From: Amycolatopsis bullii
GTDB taxonomy: Bacteria; Actinomycetota; Actinomycetes; Mycobacteriales; Pseudonocardiaceae
DNA length: 64,000 bases
Assembly: GCF_014654205.1 (NCBI RefSeq)
Contig: NZ_BNAW01000001.1
Coordinates: 124,001 to 188,000 of the forward strand
Reading direction: 5' to 3'
Shown one piece after another: positions 1 through 8,592 of this stretch. The stretch's first letter is position 1. Each line of letters starts with the position of its first letter. The notes beneath the pieces were generated by a model. The model was not told where the DNA came from, did no database searches, and worked only from the letters and a program-made list of their open reading frames with translations. The position numbers were made by a program, and so were the translations under genes.

Positions 1-785
1 TCGCCCTGCTGCCCGGGTTCCGGACCGAGCTCACCGGGCTGAACCACGACGAGGCACTGGCCCTGCTGACCACCGGCCGAGCGTTCGGCCTCGGCCCGGC
101 GCTGGCCTCGGCGATGCGGAAGGTGGCCGACGCCCTGCCCGAAACCCAGGTGGCCACGGCCGAGCGGTTCCTCGTCGAACCCGAGACGGACCTGCTCTCC
201 CGCCGTCCCGTCATCGACGAGGTCGACCCGGCGACCATGGCCGGGGTCCGCCGCGCGGTCCTGAGCGGTCGCCGGCTGCGGATCCACTACGCGGCCGCGG
301 GCCAGGAACCGCGGTGGCGCACGGTGGACCCGATCGGCCTGGTCACCGTCCGCGACCGCGGCTACCTGCTGGCCACCAGGGCGGGCGCGGACCGGACCTA
401 CCGGCTGTCCCGCGTCCTCGCCGCCGAGCCGCTGGACGAACCGGCCGAGCGGCCGGCCGAGGTCGACCTGGCCCGCACCTGGCGCCAACGCTGCGCCGCC
501 TTCCTGGCCGACGGCCACGTCACGGCGCGGGTCCGGGTCCGCCCGGCCCGCAGGGAAGACCTGCTGGGCACGGCGGTGGCGGTCCGCGCCGAGGAGCCCG
601 AGGACGACGGCTGGCTGCGGTTCGAGGTCACCTACCAGGACGCCTGGCACGCGGAGTGGGCGCTGTGGCAGCTGGGCACGGACGCCGAAGCCCTCGCACC
701 CCCGTCCCTGCGCACCGCCCTGCGGGACCGGGCCACGGCGATCGCCACCCGCTACGCCGACCCGACCCAGCGGTGCAGTGAATGA
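1..785 (+). CDS. WYL-domain transcriptional regulator, 3' part
   Basis: The gene enters the window already open; reading from base 3 gives about 260 residues of a YafY/DeoR-type regulator. The N-terminal winged helix lies outside. The visible part begins with the linker typical of the family (LPGFRTELTGL) and continues into the WYL sensor domain, with the strands RRLRIHYAAAG, WRTVDPIGLV and GYLLATR (the W of the WYL triplet is G here), then a C-terminal WCX-like region. Such proteins bind DNA and sense nucleic-acid or small ligands; the target here is unknown. The stop codon lies inside a long palindrome at 774-828. Confidence 0.85.
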   Translation, partial: ALLPGFRTELTGLNHDEALALLTTGRAFGLGPALASAMRKVADALPETQVATAERFLVEPETDLLSRRPVIDEVDPATMAGVRRAVLSGRRLRIHYAAAGQEPRWRTVDPIGLVTVRDRGYLLATRAGADRTYRLSRVLAAEPLDEPAERPAEVDLARTWRQRCAAFLADGHVTARVRVRPARREDLLGTAVAVRAEEPEDDGWLRFEVTYQDAWHAEWALWQLGTDAEALAPPSLRTALRDRATAIATRYADPTQRCSE

Positions 786-828
786 CTCATTCCTGGCGTC
801 CGACGTCAGGAATGAGTCATTCACTGCA
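774..828. terminator. 22-bp perfect inverted repeat over the WYL gene stop codon
   Basis: Bases 774-795 are the exact reverse complement of 807-828 (arms contain GTGAATGACTCATTCC and its complement). An 11-nt centre extends the stem with one G-T mismatch. The left arm contains the WYL gene stop codon (783-785). It lies between convergent genes (WYL regulator and GH92), so it can act as a bidirectional terminator. Its lower GC than the surroundings suggests a dispersed extragenic palindrome. Confidence 0.75.
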
Positions 829-901
829 ACCCGGTTCCGGACGAAAAGAGTGAAGGCCACCCCGAGTGACCGGGATGGCCTTCACCGCACTACCGCAAGG
901 G

Positions 902-3900
902 CTACATCTTGGCGCACTGCCCGGCGACCGGGCCGCGCACCGTGTTCGGCAGGTCGTGATCCGTCGGCGCCGGGTCGTTCACCGCGCACGCCAGCGGGCC
1001 GCCGACCGTGCTCGACGTCAGCACCGGCCCGTGGTTGCCCGTCAGCGCCACCGGCCCGCCGATGTCGGTCAGCTCGATCGACACCGGCCCGGTCGCCCCG
1101 GTGATCGCCACCGGACCGGCCACCTTCGTGCGGTTCAGCACCACCTGAGCCGCACCCGTCGCCGCCAGCGGGCCCTTGACCTGGCCGCCGCGGACGATCA
1201 GCGAAGCGCCGCCGCTCACCGTGACCGGGCCGGACACCGTCGCGTTCTCCAGGCACACCGTCCCGCTCGAAACCGACAGCGGGCCGGACGAAGCACCCGT
1301 GATCGTCTTCGTGCAGGCCGCGTCCGGCTTGCCCAGCAGCTCGAACTCGGCCAGCTGCGCCGGGGCGCCGGTGCTGGTCGCGGTCACCTCGAGCCGGTAG
1401 TAGGCGTAGTGCGCCGGGTCGGCCACCTTGAACGCGCGGGTCTGCTGCCGCCAGCTGAACGCCTGGTTCTCCTGCCGGTCGGCCACCGCCCACGTCTTGC
1501 CGTCGTAGGAGCCCTTCAGCACCCAGCTCTTCGGATCACCCGCACCGGTCTGGGACGTCAGCGTGTAGTGCGTGACGGCCTCGTCGGTCGAGTTCAGCTG
1601 GTACTGCACGGCCCCGGTGACCGCGGCCTGGGTGCGCGAGGTGTTGTCCACCAGCGCGGCCGCGTTCGAGCCGTCCGAAGTGGACAGCGTCCCCCGGCCC
1701 GGGCCGGTCTCGTCGTGCAGCGGCGCCGGAGCGGCGTCACCGGTCGTGATCGACTTCGGCGCGTCTCCCGGGCCGGTGCCCCACGCCGACGGGTTCGGGC
1801 CCATGTCGAAGTCGATGACCCCGCCGCGGGCGATCAGGTCGTGCGGCAGCGACGTCGAGGAGTACGCCTTGCCGTTGACCTTCACGCCCTGGACGTAGAC
1901 GTTCTTCGCGCTGTTCTTCGGCGCGTTGATCACCAGGTCCTTGCCGCCGGCCAGGTGGATCGTCGCCTTCTTGAACAGCGGCGACCCGATCGCGTAGTTC
2001 GGGCTGCCCATCTGCAGCGGGTAGAAGCCCAGCGCGCTGAACGTCCACCACGCCGACTGCTCGCCGTTGTCCTCGTCACCCGCGTAGCCCTGGCCGATCT
2101 CGCTGCCGGTGTAGAGCCGCGAGAGCGCCTCACGGACCTTCTCCTGCGTCTTGGCCGGCTGGCCGGCGTAGTCGTACATGTAGAGCGTGTGGTGCGAGGC
2201 CTGGTTGGAGTGCCCGAGCTGGCCCATCCGGACGTCGCGGGCCTCCCGCATCTCGTGGATCACCCCACCGTAGGAGCCCGGGAAGTTCGCGGTCTCCTGG
2301 TCGGCGAAGAACGCATCCAGCTTCTTCGCCAGGCCGGCCTTGCCGCCGTAGAGGTTCGCCAGGCCCTGACCGTCCTGCGGCACGGAGAACGCCATGCCCC
2401 AGCCGTTGGTCTCGGTGTAGTCGATGCCCCACACCCGCGGGTCGTAGTCCTGCGGCGACCGGCTGAACTTGCCCGCCGCGTCCCGGCCCTGGAAGAACCC
2501 GACACTCGGGTCGAACAGGTTCACGTACTGCTGCGCGCGGCTGGTGAAGTACTCGTAGTTCGCCAGGTACTCCTGCTTGCGCGGGTCGCTCGCCGGAGCT
2601 TCGTCGTAGAGCTTCTTCGACAGGTTCGCGATGCCGAAGTCGTTGACGTACCCCTCGATCGACCACGAGAACCCGTGGTCGGCCGTGTTGGGCGAGTAGC
2701 CGAGGAAGATGCCCTCGTCGATGCCCTTGCGGCCGACCGCGTTGTTGGGCGGGGTCACCGTCGCGTTCTTCAGCGCCGCGTCGTAGGACGCCTTGACGTC
2801 GAAGTTGCGCACGCCCTTGAGGTAGGCGTCGGCGAACGCCACGTCCGAGCTGGTGCCGGTCATCAGGTCGGCGTAGCCCGGCGAGGACCACCGCGAGATC
2901 CAGCCGCCGTCGCGGTACTGCTGCACGAACCCGTCGACCATCTTCCCGGCCATGTCCGGCGTGAGCAGCGCATACGCCGGCCAGGTCGTGCGGTAGGTGT
3001 CCCAGAACCCGTTGTTGACGTAGGTCTGGCCGTCGACGATCTTCGCCCCGGTCTGCGTCGGGGTGTCCGCCCCGGCCTTCGGCGAGACGAAGCTCGCGTA
3101 CTGGTACTTGGGCTTCTCCGGCGTGCCGGTGTTCTCGAACCCGGAGTTCGGGTAGAGGAACAGCCGGTAGAGGTTGGAGTACAGCGTCGTGAGCTGGTCC
3201 TTCGACGCGCCCTCGACCTCGATCACCTTCAGCTGGTCGTCCCACAGCCGCTGGGCGGCGTCGCGGACGGTGTCGAAGGTCGCGTTCGGCGCGATCTCCT
3301 GGGCCAGGTTCTTCTTCGCCTGGTCCACGCTGATCAGCGACGTCGCGATCCGCATGGTCACCGTCTTGTCCGCGCCGGCGGCGAACCGCAGGTAGCCGGT
3401 GACGTTGTCGCGGCCCTGGCCGGTGATCTTCCCGCCCGCGGTGACCGGCTTGTCGAAGGTGGCGTAGACGAACATCCGCCCCGCCCCGGCCGACAGGCCG
3501 CTCTTGACGTCGGTGTAGCCCGACAGCGTGCCGCTCGCGGTGTCGAGCGTCAGCCCGCCCTGGTTCTTGTAGTTGTCGAAGATCAGGCTCGAGTCACTGC
3601 CCGGGAAGGAGAACCGGAACACCGCCGCGTGGTCGGTCGGGGCGATCTCGGTCTTGATCCCGTTCTCGAACTGCACGCCGTAGTAGTGCGCGCGAGCGGT
3701 CTCGTTGTCGTGCTTGAACGCCAGCGCGCGGGCGTCGCGGTTGGCGTCCGGCACCCCGGTGGCCGCCGACGGCATCACCTGGAAGGTCTGCCGGTCGCCC
3801 ATCCACGGGCTCGGTTCGTGGCTGACGCTGAACGCCTGCAGCTCCGGCAGGTTCTGCTCGTTGTTCTGGGAGTGGTAGTTGTACATCCACCGCACGTCGC

Positions 3901-5227
3901 CGTTGTCGGCGTTCGCGTCGGTCACCGGGGTCCAGAAGTTGAACCCGTGCGGCACCGCGGTGGCGGGGAAGTTGTTGCCGCGGGAGAAGGTGCCGTTGGC
4001 CATCGTGCCGCGCGTGGTGAGCACGTTGTCGGTCGGGCGGGTGCTGGCCGGCGGCGTCGGCGTCGCCGAGATCTTCACGTCGTCCAGCCAGCCCTGCAGC
4101 GAGCCGGGACCGTCCGGGTTGTCGAACCCGACCAGGATCCGGTCGATCGTCTTGCCCTTGGCCACCGTGCCGATCGCCGAGCGCACCAGGTTCCACTGGT
4201 TGGTGTAGAGGACCTTGCTCTTGCCCTGGCCCTCCGGCGTCAGCGGGAACCCGTACTGGTCGGTCGCGCCGAGGTCGCGCAGCCGGGTGCCGTCGGTGAA
4301 GACCAGGTCGATCGCCACGTTCGTGCTCTGGTACTTCAGGTCGCCGGTGATGAACTGCGGCTGGACCTTGTAGGACAGCTCGGTCGAGGCCACGACGGGG
4401 AGGTTCACGTCGAAGACCTTGTTGTAGGAGAAGCCGTGGGCCTGGGTCTGGCTGCCGGAGTAGCGGAAGGCCTTGAGCCCGGTGAAGCCGACGCGGTTCT
4501 TGTTCGTGTAGCCGCTGGTCGGACCGGAATCGGTGAAGGTGCGCATGTTCGGCAGCGGCGGCGGCGCGGGCTCGTCGTTGGCCAGCAGCAGCTCCGAAAG
4601 CTGCAGGATCGGGCCGCCGTTGTTGCGCGTGATGTCCAGCCGGAAGTACCGGTAAGCCGGGGTCGGCGCGGCCAGCTTGTAGTCCTTCTGCTGGAACCTC
4701 TCGGTGAACACCTGATCGGCCTGCTTGTCCAGGTCGGTCCACGAGCTCGCGTCGTTGGAGCCCTGCAGCGTCCAGTCCCGGGGGTCGCGCTCGGCGAAGT
4801 CGTTGGCCGAGGAGATCGCGTAGTGCGTGATCGACGTCGGCTCCGACAGGGTGATCTGCGCCGAGGCCGTCGGGTCCCAGGACAGCCACTTCGTGTCGGT
4901 GGTGCCGTCGACGAGGTTGGCGGCGACCTCGCCGCCGCCGGTGTTCTCGCTGGTGGCGCTGGTTGCGGTCACCTTGCCGCGGATGTCGCCGGGGATCGCG
5001 GTGCCGTTCGCGCCGTTGATCCCGGACGCGCGGGGCTTGCCCGCCGCGTCGGTGTCGACCGTGTCGGTCCACGTCGGCTGGACGTCACCGGGCTCGAAGG
5101 AGGACGAGAAGTCGGGCGGAAGGGCGTCTTCGGCGGCGGACGAGGCCGCGGGGAGGGCGACCAGGCCGGCGGCGACCACAGCGGCGGTCACCAGGAAAGC
5201 GACCGGCGGTCTGGCGCTTCGGGGCAT
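902..5227 (-). CDS. secreted GH92 alpha-mannosidase with discoidin-type domains
   Basis: About 1441 residues. The start is ATG at 5227, preceded by GGAG 8 nt upstream, which gives a clean signal peptide (MPRSARPPVAFLVTAAVV... ending ASSAA). Order of parts: an F5/8-type C carbohydrate-binding domain at about 80-205; the GH92 N-terminal and catalytic domains at about 230-1080, with family motifs FNFWTPVTDAN, NNGFWDTYRTTWPAY and GDEDNGEQSAWW; a second discoidin-like domain at about 1150-1300; and a C-terminal stretch of GP[LV] repeats from about 1305. GH92 enzymes are calcium-dependent exo-alpha-mannosidases acting on mannans or N-glycans outside the cell. A LacI-type palindrome lies 83 bp upstream. 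Family assignment is secure; linkage specificity is not known. Confidence 0.93.
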   Translation of the reverse strand: MPRSARPPVAFLVTAAVVAAGLVALPAASSAAEDALPPDFSSSFEPGDVQPTWTDTVDTDAAGKPRASGINGANGTAIPGDIRGKVTATSATSENTGGGEVAANLVDGTTDTKWLSWDPTASAQITLSEPTSITHYAISSANDFAERDPRDWTLQGSNDASSWTDLDKQADQVFTERFQQKDYKLAAPTPAYRYFRLDITRNNGGPILQLSELLLANDEPAPPPLPNMRTFTDSGPTSGYTNKNRVGFTGLKAFRYSGSQTQAHGFSYNKVFDVNLPVVASTELSYKVQPQFITGDLKYQSTNVAIDLVFTDGTRLRDLGATDQYGFPLTPEGQGKSKVLYTNQWNLVRSAIGTVAKGKTIDRILVGFDNPDGPGSLQGWLDDVKISATPTPPASTRPTDNVLTTRGTMANGTFSRGNNFPATAVPHGFNFWTPVTDANADNGDVRWMYNYHSQNNEQNLPELQAFSVSHEPSPWMGDRQTFQVMPSAATGVPDANRDARALAFKHDNETARAHYYGVQFENGIKTEIAPTDHAAVFRFSFPGSDSSLIFDNYKNQGGLTLDTASGTLSGYTDVKSGLSAGAGRMFVYATFDKPVTAGGKITGQGRDNVTGYLRFAAGADKTVTMRIATSLISVDQAKKNLAQEIAPNATFDTVRDAAQRLWDDQLKVIEVEGASKDQLTTLYSNLYRLFLYPNSGFENTGTPEKPKYQYASFVSPKAGADTPTQTGAKIVDGQTYVNNGFWDTYRTTWPAYALLTPDMAGKMVDGFVQQYRDGGWISRWSSPGYADLMTGTSSDVAFADAYLKGVRNFDVKASYDAALKNATVTPPNNAVGRKGIDEGIFLGYSPNTADHGFSWSIEGYVNDFGIANLSKKLYDEAPASDPRKQEYLANYEYFTSRAQQYVNLFDPSVGFFQGRDAAGKFSRSPQDYDPRVWGIDYTETNGWGMAFSVPQDGQGLANLYGGKAGLAKKLDAFFADQETANFPGSYGGVIHEMREARDVRMGQLGHSNQASHHTLYMYDYAGQPAKTQEKVREALSRLYTGSEIGQGYAGDEDNGEQSAWWTFSALGFYPLQMGSPNYAIGSPLFKKATIHLAGGKDLVINAPKNSAKNVYVQGVKVNGKAYSSTSLPHDLIARGGVIDFDMGPNPSAWGTGPGDAPKSITTGDAAPAPLHDETGPGRGTLSTSDGSNAAALVDNTSRTQAAVTGAVQYQLNSTDEAVTHYTLTSQTGAGDPKSWVLKGSYDGKTWAVADRQENQAFSWRQQTRAFKVADPAHYAYYRLEVTATSTGAPAQLAEFELLGKPDAACTKTITGASSGPLSVSSGTVCLENATVSGPVTVSGGASLIVRGGQVKGPLAATGAAQVVLNRTKVAGPVAITGATGPVSIELTDIGGPVALTGNHGPVLTSSTVGGPLACAVNDPAPTDHDLPNTVRGPVAGQCAKM
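905..1315 (-). repeat. seven GP[LV] repeats at the C-terminus of the GH92 protein
   Basis: Residues about 1305-1441 carry SGPL, SGPV, KGPL, AGPV, GGPV, GGPL and RGPV, spaced 18-22 residues apart with hydrophobic/threonine runs between. The regular period near 19 suggests one coil of a beta-helix per repeat. Cysteines near both ends of the block could cap it. No sortase signal follows, so a non-covalent surface or substrate-binding role is inferred. Confidence 0.6.
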
Positions 5228-5309
5228 CGTTGCTCCAAGCTCGGAGGGCGGATTCAGCAGCGCCGCGCAGGCGGGGACCGGCGGCGCCACCGAAGGGAAA
5301 CGCGCGGGT

Positions 5310-5323
5310 GACATCGATGTCAA
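5310..5323. promoter_or_regulatory. LacI-type operator upstream of the GH92 gene
   Basis: TGACATCGATGTCA is a perfect 14-bp palindrome with the central CG typical of LacI-family operators. It lies 83 bp upstream of the GH92 start and 110 bp from the divergent methyltransferase start. No LacI gene lies in the window, so the regulator would be encoded elsewhere. Confidence 0.55.
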
Positions 5324-5432
5324 GACCGCTCGCCAAACCTGGCCGGAATCAGACAACGCGGAAAACACGGCGGCTTTCCGCCCGCACGAAATCCCCTCTC
5401 CGCGGCCCGGCGGCCTCGCTATCGTCACGATC

Positions 5433-6071
5433 ATGACGACACCCGAACCCGCCGACCGCGTCCTCGCCCGCGCTTCCCTCGCCGAAGGCGACCCGACCGC
5501 CTGGTTCGACCGGCTCTACACCGCCGCCGCCCGCGGCGAGGCCGAGGTCCCGTGGACCCGCGGCAGGCCGAACCCCGACCTGGCCGCCTGGGTCCGCCCC
5601 GGCGAAGGCCGCCGGGCCCTGGTGGTGGGCAGCGCGCTGGGCGACGACGCGGAACTGCTGGCGGCCCACGGCTGGGCCGTCACGGCCTTCGACGTCGCCC
5701 CGACCGCGGTCGAGGCCGCCCGCGCCCGGTTCCCGGAATCCGCCGTGGACTACGTCGTGGCGGACCTGCTGCACCCGCCGGCCGACTGGGCCCGCGCGTT
5801 CGACCTGGTCGTGGAGATCATCAACATCCAGGCCATGCCGCGGGAGTTCCGGCCCGCCGCGGTGGCGTCACTGGCCTCGTTCCTCGCCCCGGGCGGCACG
5901 GCCCTCGTCAGCGAGGTGGCGGAGGAAAACCAGGACATGGCGAACTGGCAGGGCCCGCCGTGGCCGTTCAGCCGCGCGGAGGTCGAATCCGTGGCCCAGG
6001 ACGGCGTCCGGCTGGTCAGCCTGGAAACCATCCACGACGGCGCCCGTTACTGGGCCACCTTCACCCGTTAG
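5433..6071 (+). CDS. class I SAM-dependent methyltransferase, TPMT-like
   Basis: 212 residues. The SAM-binding motif I is RALVVGSALGDDAELLA, followed by the acidic strand VTAFDVAP and motif IV VVEIINIQAMP. The architecture resembles the thiopurine/thiol methyltransferase branch that methylates small hydrophobic or chalcogen substrates; the substrate cannot be read from sequence. The ATG at 5433 follows TATCGT (5420-5425) by 7 nt, so the mRNA is probably leaderless. The 3' end overlaps the convergent AraC gene by 11 bp. Confidence 0.8.
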   Translation: MTTPEPADRVLARASLAEGDPTAWFDRLYTAAARGEAEVPWTRGRPNPDLAAWVRPGEGRRALVVGSALGDDAELLAAHGWAVTAFDVAPTAVEAARARFPESAVDYVVADLLHPPADWARAFDLVVEIINIQAMPREFRPAAVASLASFLAPGGTALVSEVAEENQDMANWQGPPWPFSRAEVESVAQDGVRLVSLETIHDGARYWATFTR

Positions 6072-6822
6072 CCCGGTGCCGGCCGGGTGTCGTCCCCACC
6101 ACGGCCGTGAACGCCGCGATGAAGTGGCTCGGGTTCGCCCAGCCGCACGCCCGGGCCGTGGACGCGGTGTCGTGGCCGTCGGCGAGCAGGATCAGCGCGT
6201 GGCCGATGCGCACCTGCGTGCGCCACGCGGGGAACGTCATCCCCAGCTCGTCCCGGAACAGCCGGCTGAGCGTGCGCGCGCTCGCGCCGACCCGCTGCCC
6301 GAGCTCCGCCAGCGAGGCGGGGTCCCCGGGGTCGGCGTACAGCTGCCGCGCGATCGCCCGCAACCGGTCGTCGCGGGGCTCGGGCAGGTGCAGGGGCTGC
6401 TCGGGCGCTTCACGCAGCTCGTCCACCAGGACCCGGCGCAGGCGCGCACTCGCGGCCCGGTCGTACTCGCGCGGGCCCGTGAGCGCGAGCAGCACCTCGC
6501 GGGCGAGAGGCGAAGCGGTGAACACGGCGGGACGGCCGGAGACGAGCCGGGCCGACGCCGACGGCAGGAACACGATCCGCATGTCGGTGTGGCCGTGCGC
6601 GCGGTGCCGGTGGACGAACCCGGCCGGCGTCCAGGCCACCCGGTTGGCCGGCACGATCGACGTCCCCCGCTCGGTGTGCACCGACAACACGCCCCGGGCC
6701 GCGTAGACCAGGTGGCCGCGGTCGTGGGCGGCCGCCTCGCTGGTGCCGCCCGGCGGCCACAGGTGCACCCCACCGGACGGCCAGATCCGCGACGTCGGCT
6801 CGGCTTGGCGGATTACGGGCAT
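6061..6822 (-). CDS. AraC-family transcriptional regulator with cupin sensor
   Basis: 253 residues. The N-terminal half is a cupin-like sensor (AAHDRGHLVYAARGVLSV, then WTPAGFVHRH). The C-terminal half holds the double HTH of AraC proteins, with SLAELGQRVGASARTLSRLF as first helix pair and ARACGWANPSHFIAAF as second. ATG 6822 was chosen because the cupin begins soon after; there is no clear Shine-Dalgarno sequence. It is divergent from the quinone-oxidoreductase-like gene 60 bp away, its most likely target. Confidence 0.85.
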   Translation of the reverse strand: MPVIRQAEPTSRIWPSGGVHLWPPGGTSEAAAHDRGHLVYAARGVLSVHTERGTSIVPANRVAWTPAGFVHRHRAHGHTDMRIVFLPSASARLVSGRPAVFTASPLAREVLLALTGPREYDRAASARLRRVLVDELREAPEQPLHLPEPRDDRLRAIARQLYADPGDPASLAELGQRVGASARTLSRLFRDELGMTFPAWRTQVRIGHALILLADGHDTASTARACGWANPSHFIAAFTAVVGTTPGRHRANG

Positions 6823-6885
6823 GACTTGGCATTCTACCGGTGGTCGGCCATCCGATCCGGCGGTGACAGTGGAGGCATGACCACG

Positions 6886-7842
6886 ATGCGAGCGGCAGTG
6901 TGTACCCGGGCCGGTGGCCCGGAAGTGCTGGAGATCCGGGAGTTGCCGATTCCGGCGGTGCGGGACGGCTGGAGCCTGGTTCAGGTCAAGGGCGCCGGCC
7001 TGAACCGGTCGGAGCTGCGGACCCGGCAGGGGCACTCCCCGGACGTCGTCTTCCCGCGGGTGCTCGGGATCGAATGCGTCGGGACCGTCGCCGTCTCGAC
7101 CGACCCGCGGATCCCCGAGGGCACCACGGTCGCGGCGGTGATGGGGGAGATGGGCCGCGCCTTCGACGGCGGTTACGCGGAATACGCCCTGCTGCCCGAC
7201 CCGCTGCTGATGCCGGTCACCACCACCCTGCCCTGGGACGTGCTGGCCGCGCTCCCCGAGACCTACCTGACCGCGCAGGGCGCGCTCGACGCGCTCGGGA
7301 TCGGCCCGGGCAGCACCGGACGGCTGCTGATCCGCGGCGGCACGTCCTCGGTCGGGCTGGCCGCCGCCGCCATCGCGACCGCCCACGGCCTCGACGTCGC
7401 CGCGACCACCCGCCGGCCGGGCAAAGCGGCCGCCTTGACCGGCCACGTGCTCCTCGACGACGGCGGCCCGCTGACCGGCCTGCCGCGGCTGTGGCCCGAG
7501 GGCCCGGACTGGGTCCTCGACCTCGTCGGCGCCCGCACGGCGGTGGACTCCCTGCGCCTGGTCCGCCGCGGCGGCACGGTCTGCGTGGCCGGCTCGCTCA
7601 GCGGCTGGATCGTCCCGGACTTCGAGCCCATCGCGAAGATCCCCTCCGGCACCAAGCTGACCGCCTTCCACAGCAACGACCGCCAAGGCAGCACGCACCT
7701 GCTGCAGCGGATCATCGGCGAAGTCGAGGCCGGCACCTACCACCCGCACGTCGACCGGGTCTTCCGCCTCGGCGACATCGCCGCCGCCCACCGGTACATG
7801 GAGGAGGACCGCGCCGCCGGAAAACTCGTCGTCGTGCCCTGA
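6886..7842 (+). CDS. zinc-independent alcohol dehydrogenase / quinone oxidoreductase family
   Basis: 318 residues of the medium-chain reductase superfamily. The N-terminal GroES-like domain (GAGLNRSELRTRQG, then VLGIECVGTV) lacks the zinc-binding cysteine/histidine set. A Rossmann NAD(P)H domain follows, with LLIRGGTSSVGLAAAAIA. The C-terminal end (FRLGDIAAAHRYMEEDRAAGKLVV) is typical of NADPH:quinone reductases. Two ATGs compete: 6877 sits 1 nt after GGAGG, too close, whereas 6886 (MRAAV) is spaced 10 nt from it, so 6886 is preferred. It is probably controlled by the divergent AraC protein. Confidence 0.85.
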   Translation: MRAAVCTRAGGPEVLEIRELPIPAVRDGWSLVQVKGAGLNRSELRTRQGHSPDVVFPRVLGIECVGTVAVSTDPRIPEGTTVAAVMGEMGRAFDGGYAEYALLPDPLLMPVTTTLPWDVLAALPETYLTAQGALDALGIGPGSTGRLLIRGGTSSVGLAAAAIATAHGLDVAATTRRPGKAAALTGHVLLDDGGPLTGLPRLWPEGPDWVLDLVGARTAVDSLRLVRRGGTVCVAGSLSGWIVPDFEPIAKIPSGTKLTAFHSNDRQGSTHLLQRIIGEVEAGTYHPHVDRVFRLGDIAAAHRYMEEDRAAGKLVVVP

Positions 7843-7866
7843 CCGGGTGGCCTAGGCTCGGTGATC

Positions 7867-8592
7867 ATGCCCACCCAGTCACTGCAGATCCCCACCGCCG
7901 ACGGCCAGGCCGACGCCTTCGCCGCGTTCCCCGCCGACGGCGGGCCGCACCCCGGGGTGCTGATGTACCCGGACGGCTTCGGCATCCGGCCCGTGCTGCG
8001 GGAGATGGCCGCCGAGCTGGCCGAGCACGGCTACTACGTGCTCGTCCCGAACATCTTCTACCGCCACGGCCCCGCACCGGTGCTCGAACTCCCCGAGCAC
8101 ATCGGCGAAGAGGCCCGGCCCGCGATCTTCGCCCGGCTGATGCCCATGATCGAGGCCCACACCACCGAACGGATCCTGCGCGACGCCGAGGCCTACCTCG
8201 AGTTCCTCACCACCCGGCCCGAGGCCGGCCCCGGACCGGTCGCGGTGACCGGCTACTGCATCGGCGGCCTCCTGGCCACGCACACCGCCGCGGCCCACCC
8301 CGGCCGGGTGGCCGCCCTCGCCGGGTTCCACGCCCCGGTGGGTGCCGCCGGCCCCGGCGCCCTGCACCGGATCACCGCGCGGGCCCACTTCGGCCACGCC
8401 GCGACCGACCTGACGCCCGAGGCCCTCGGCGAACTCAACCGGACCCTGGACGCCGCCGGGCTCGAGTACACCTCCGAGATCTACCCCGGCACCGTCCACG
8501 GCTTCACGATGGCCGACACCGACGCCTTCGACCCCGCCGCCCTGAAGCGGCACTGGGAAAGCCTGCTGGCTCTCCTCGACCGCGCCCTCTAG
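7867..8592 (+). CDS. dienelactone hydrolase family protein
   Basis: 241 residues, alpha/beta-hydrolase fold. The nucleophile motif is GYCIGG, with the catalytic cysteine of true dienelactone hydrolases. An early GVLMYPDGFGIR segment forms the oxyanion region, and the histidine is in YPGTVHGF. It would cleave small cyclic esters or lactones in the cytoplasm; the substrate is unknown. ATG 7867 is preferred over GTG 7861 because TAGGCT (7853-7858) places the expected transcription start near 7866. It lies 24 bp after the oxidoreductase gene. Its TAG interlocks with the convergent M20 stop. Confidence 0.85.
   Translation: MPTQSLQIPTADGQADAFAAFPADGGPHPGVLMYPDGFGIRPVLREMAAELAEHGYYVLVPNIFYRHGPAPVLELPEHIGEEARPAIFARLMPMIEAHTTERILRDAEAYLEFLTTRPEAGPGPVAVTGYCIGGLLATHTAAAHPGRVAALAGFHAPVGAAGPGALHRITARAHFGHAATDLTPEALGELNRTLDAAGLEYTSEIYPGTVHGFTMADTDAFDPAALKRHWESLLALLDRAL

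Noticed and set aside
866..5311. 1481-codon open frame antisense to the GH92 gene
   Set aside because: Arg/Val/Gly-rich low-complexity translation with no domain; the opposite strand encodes a full signal-peptide GH92 enzyme.
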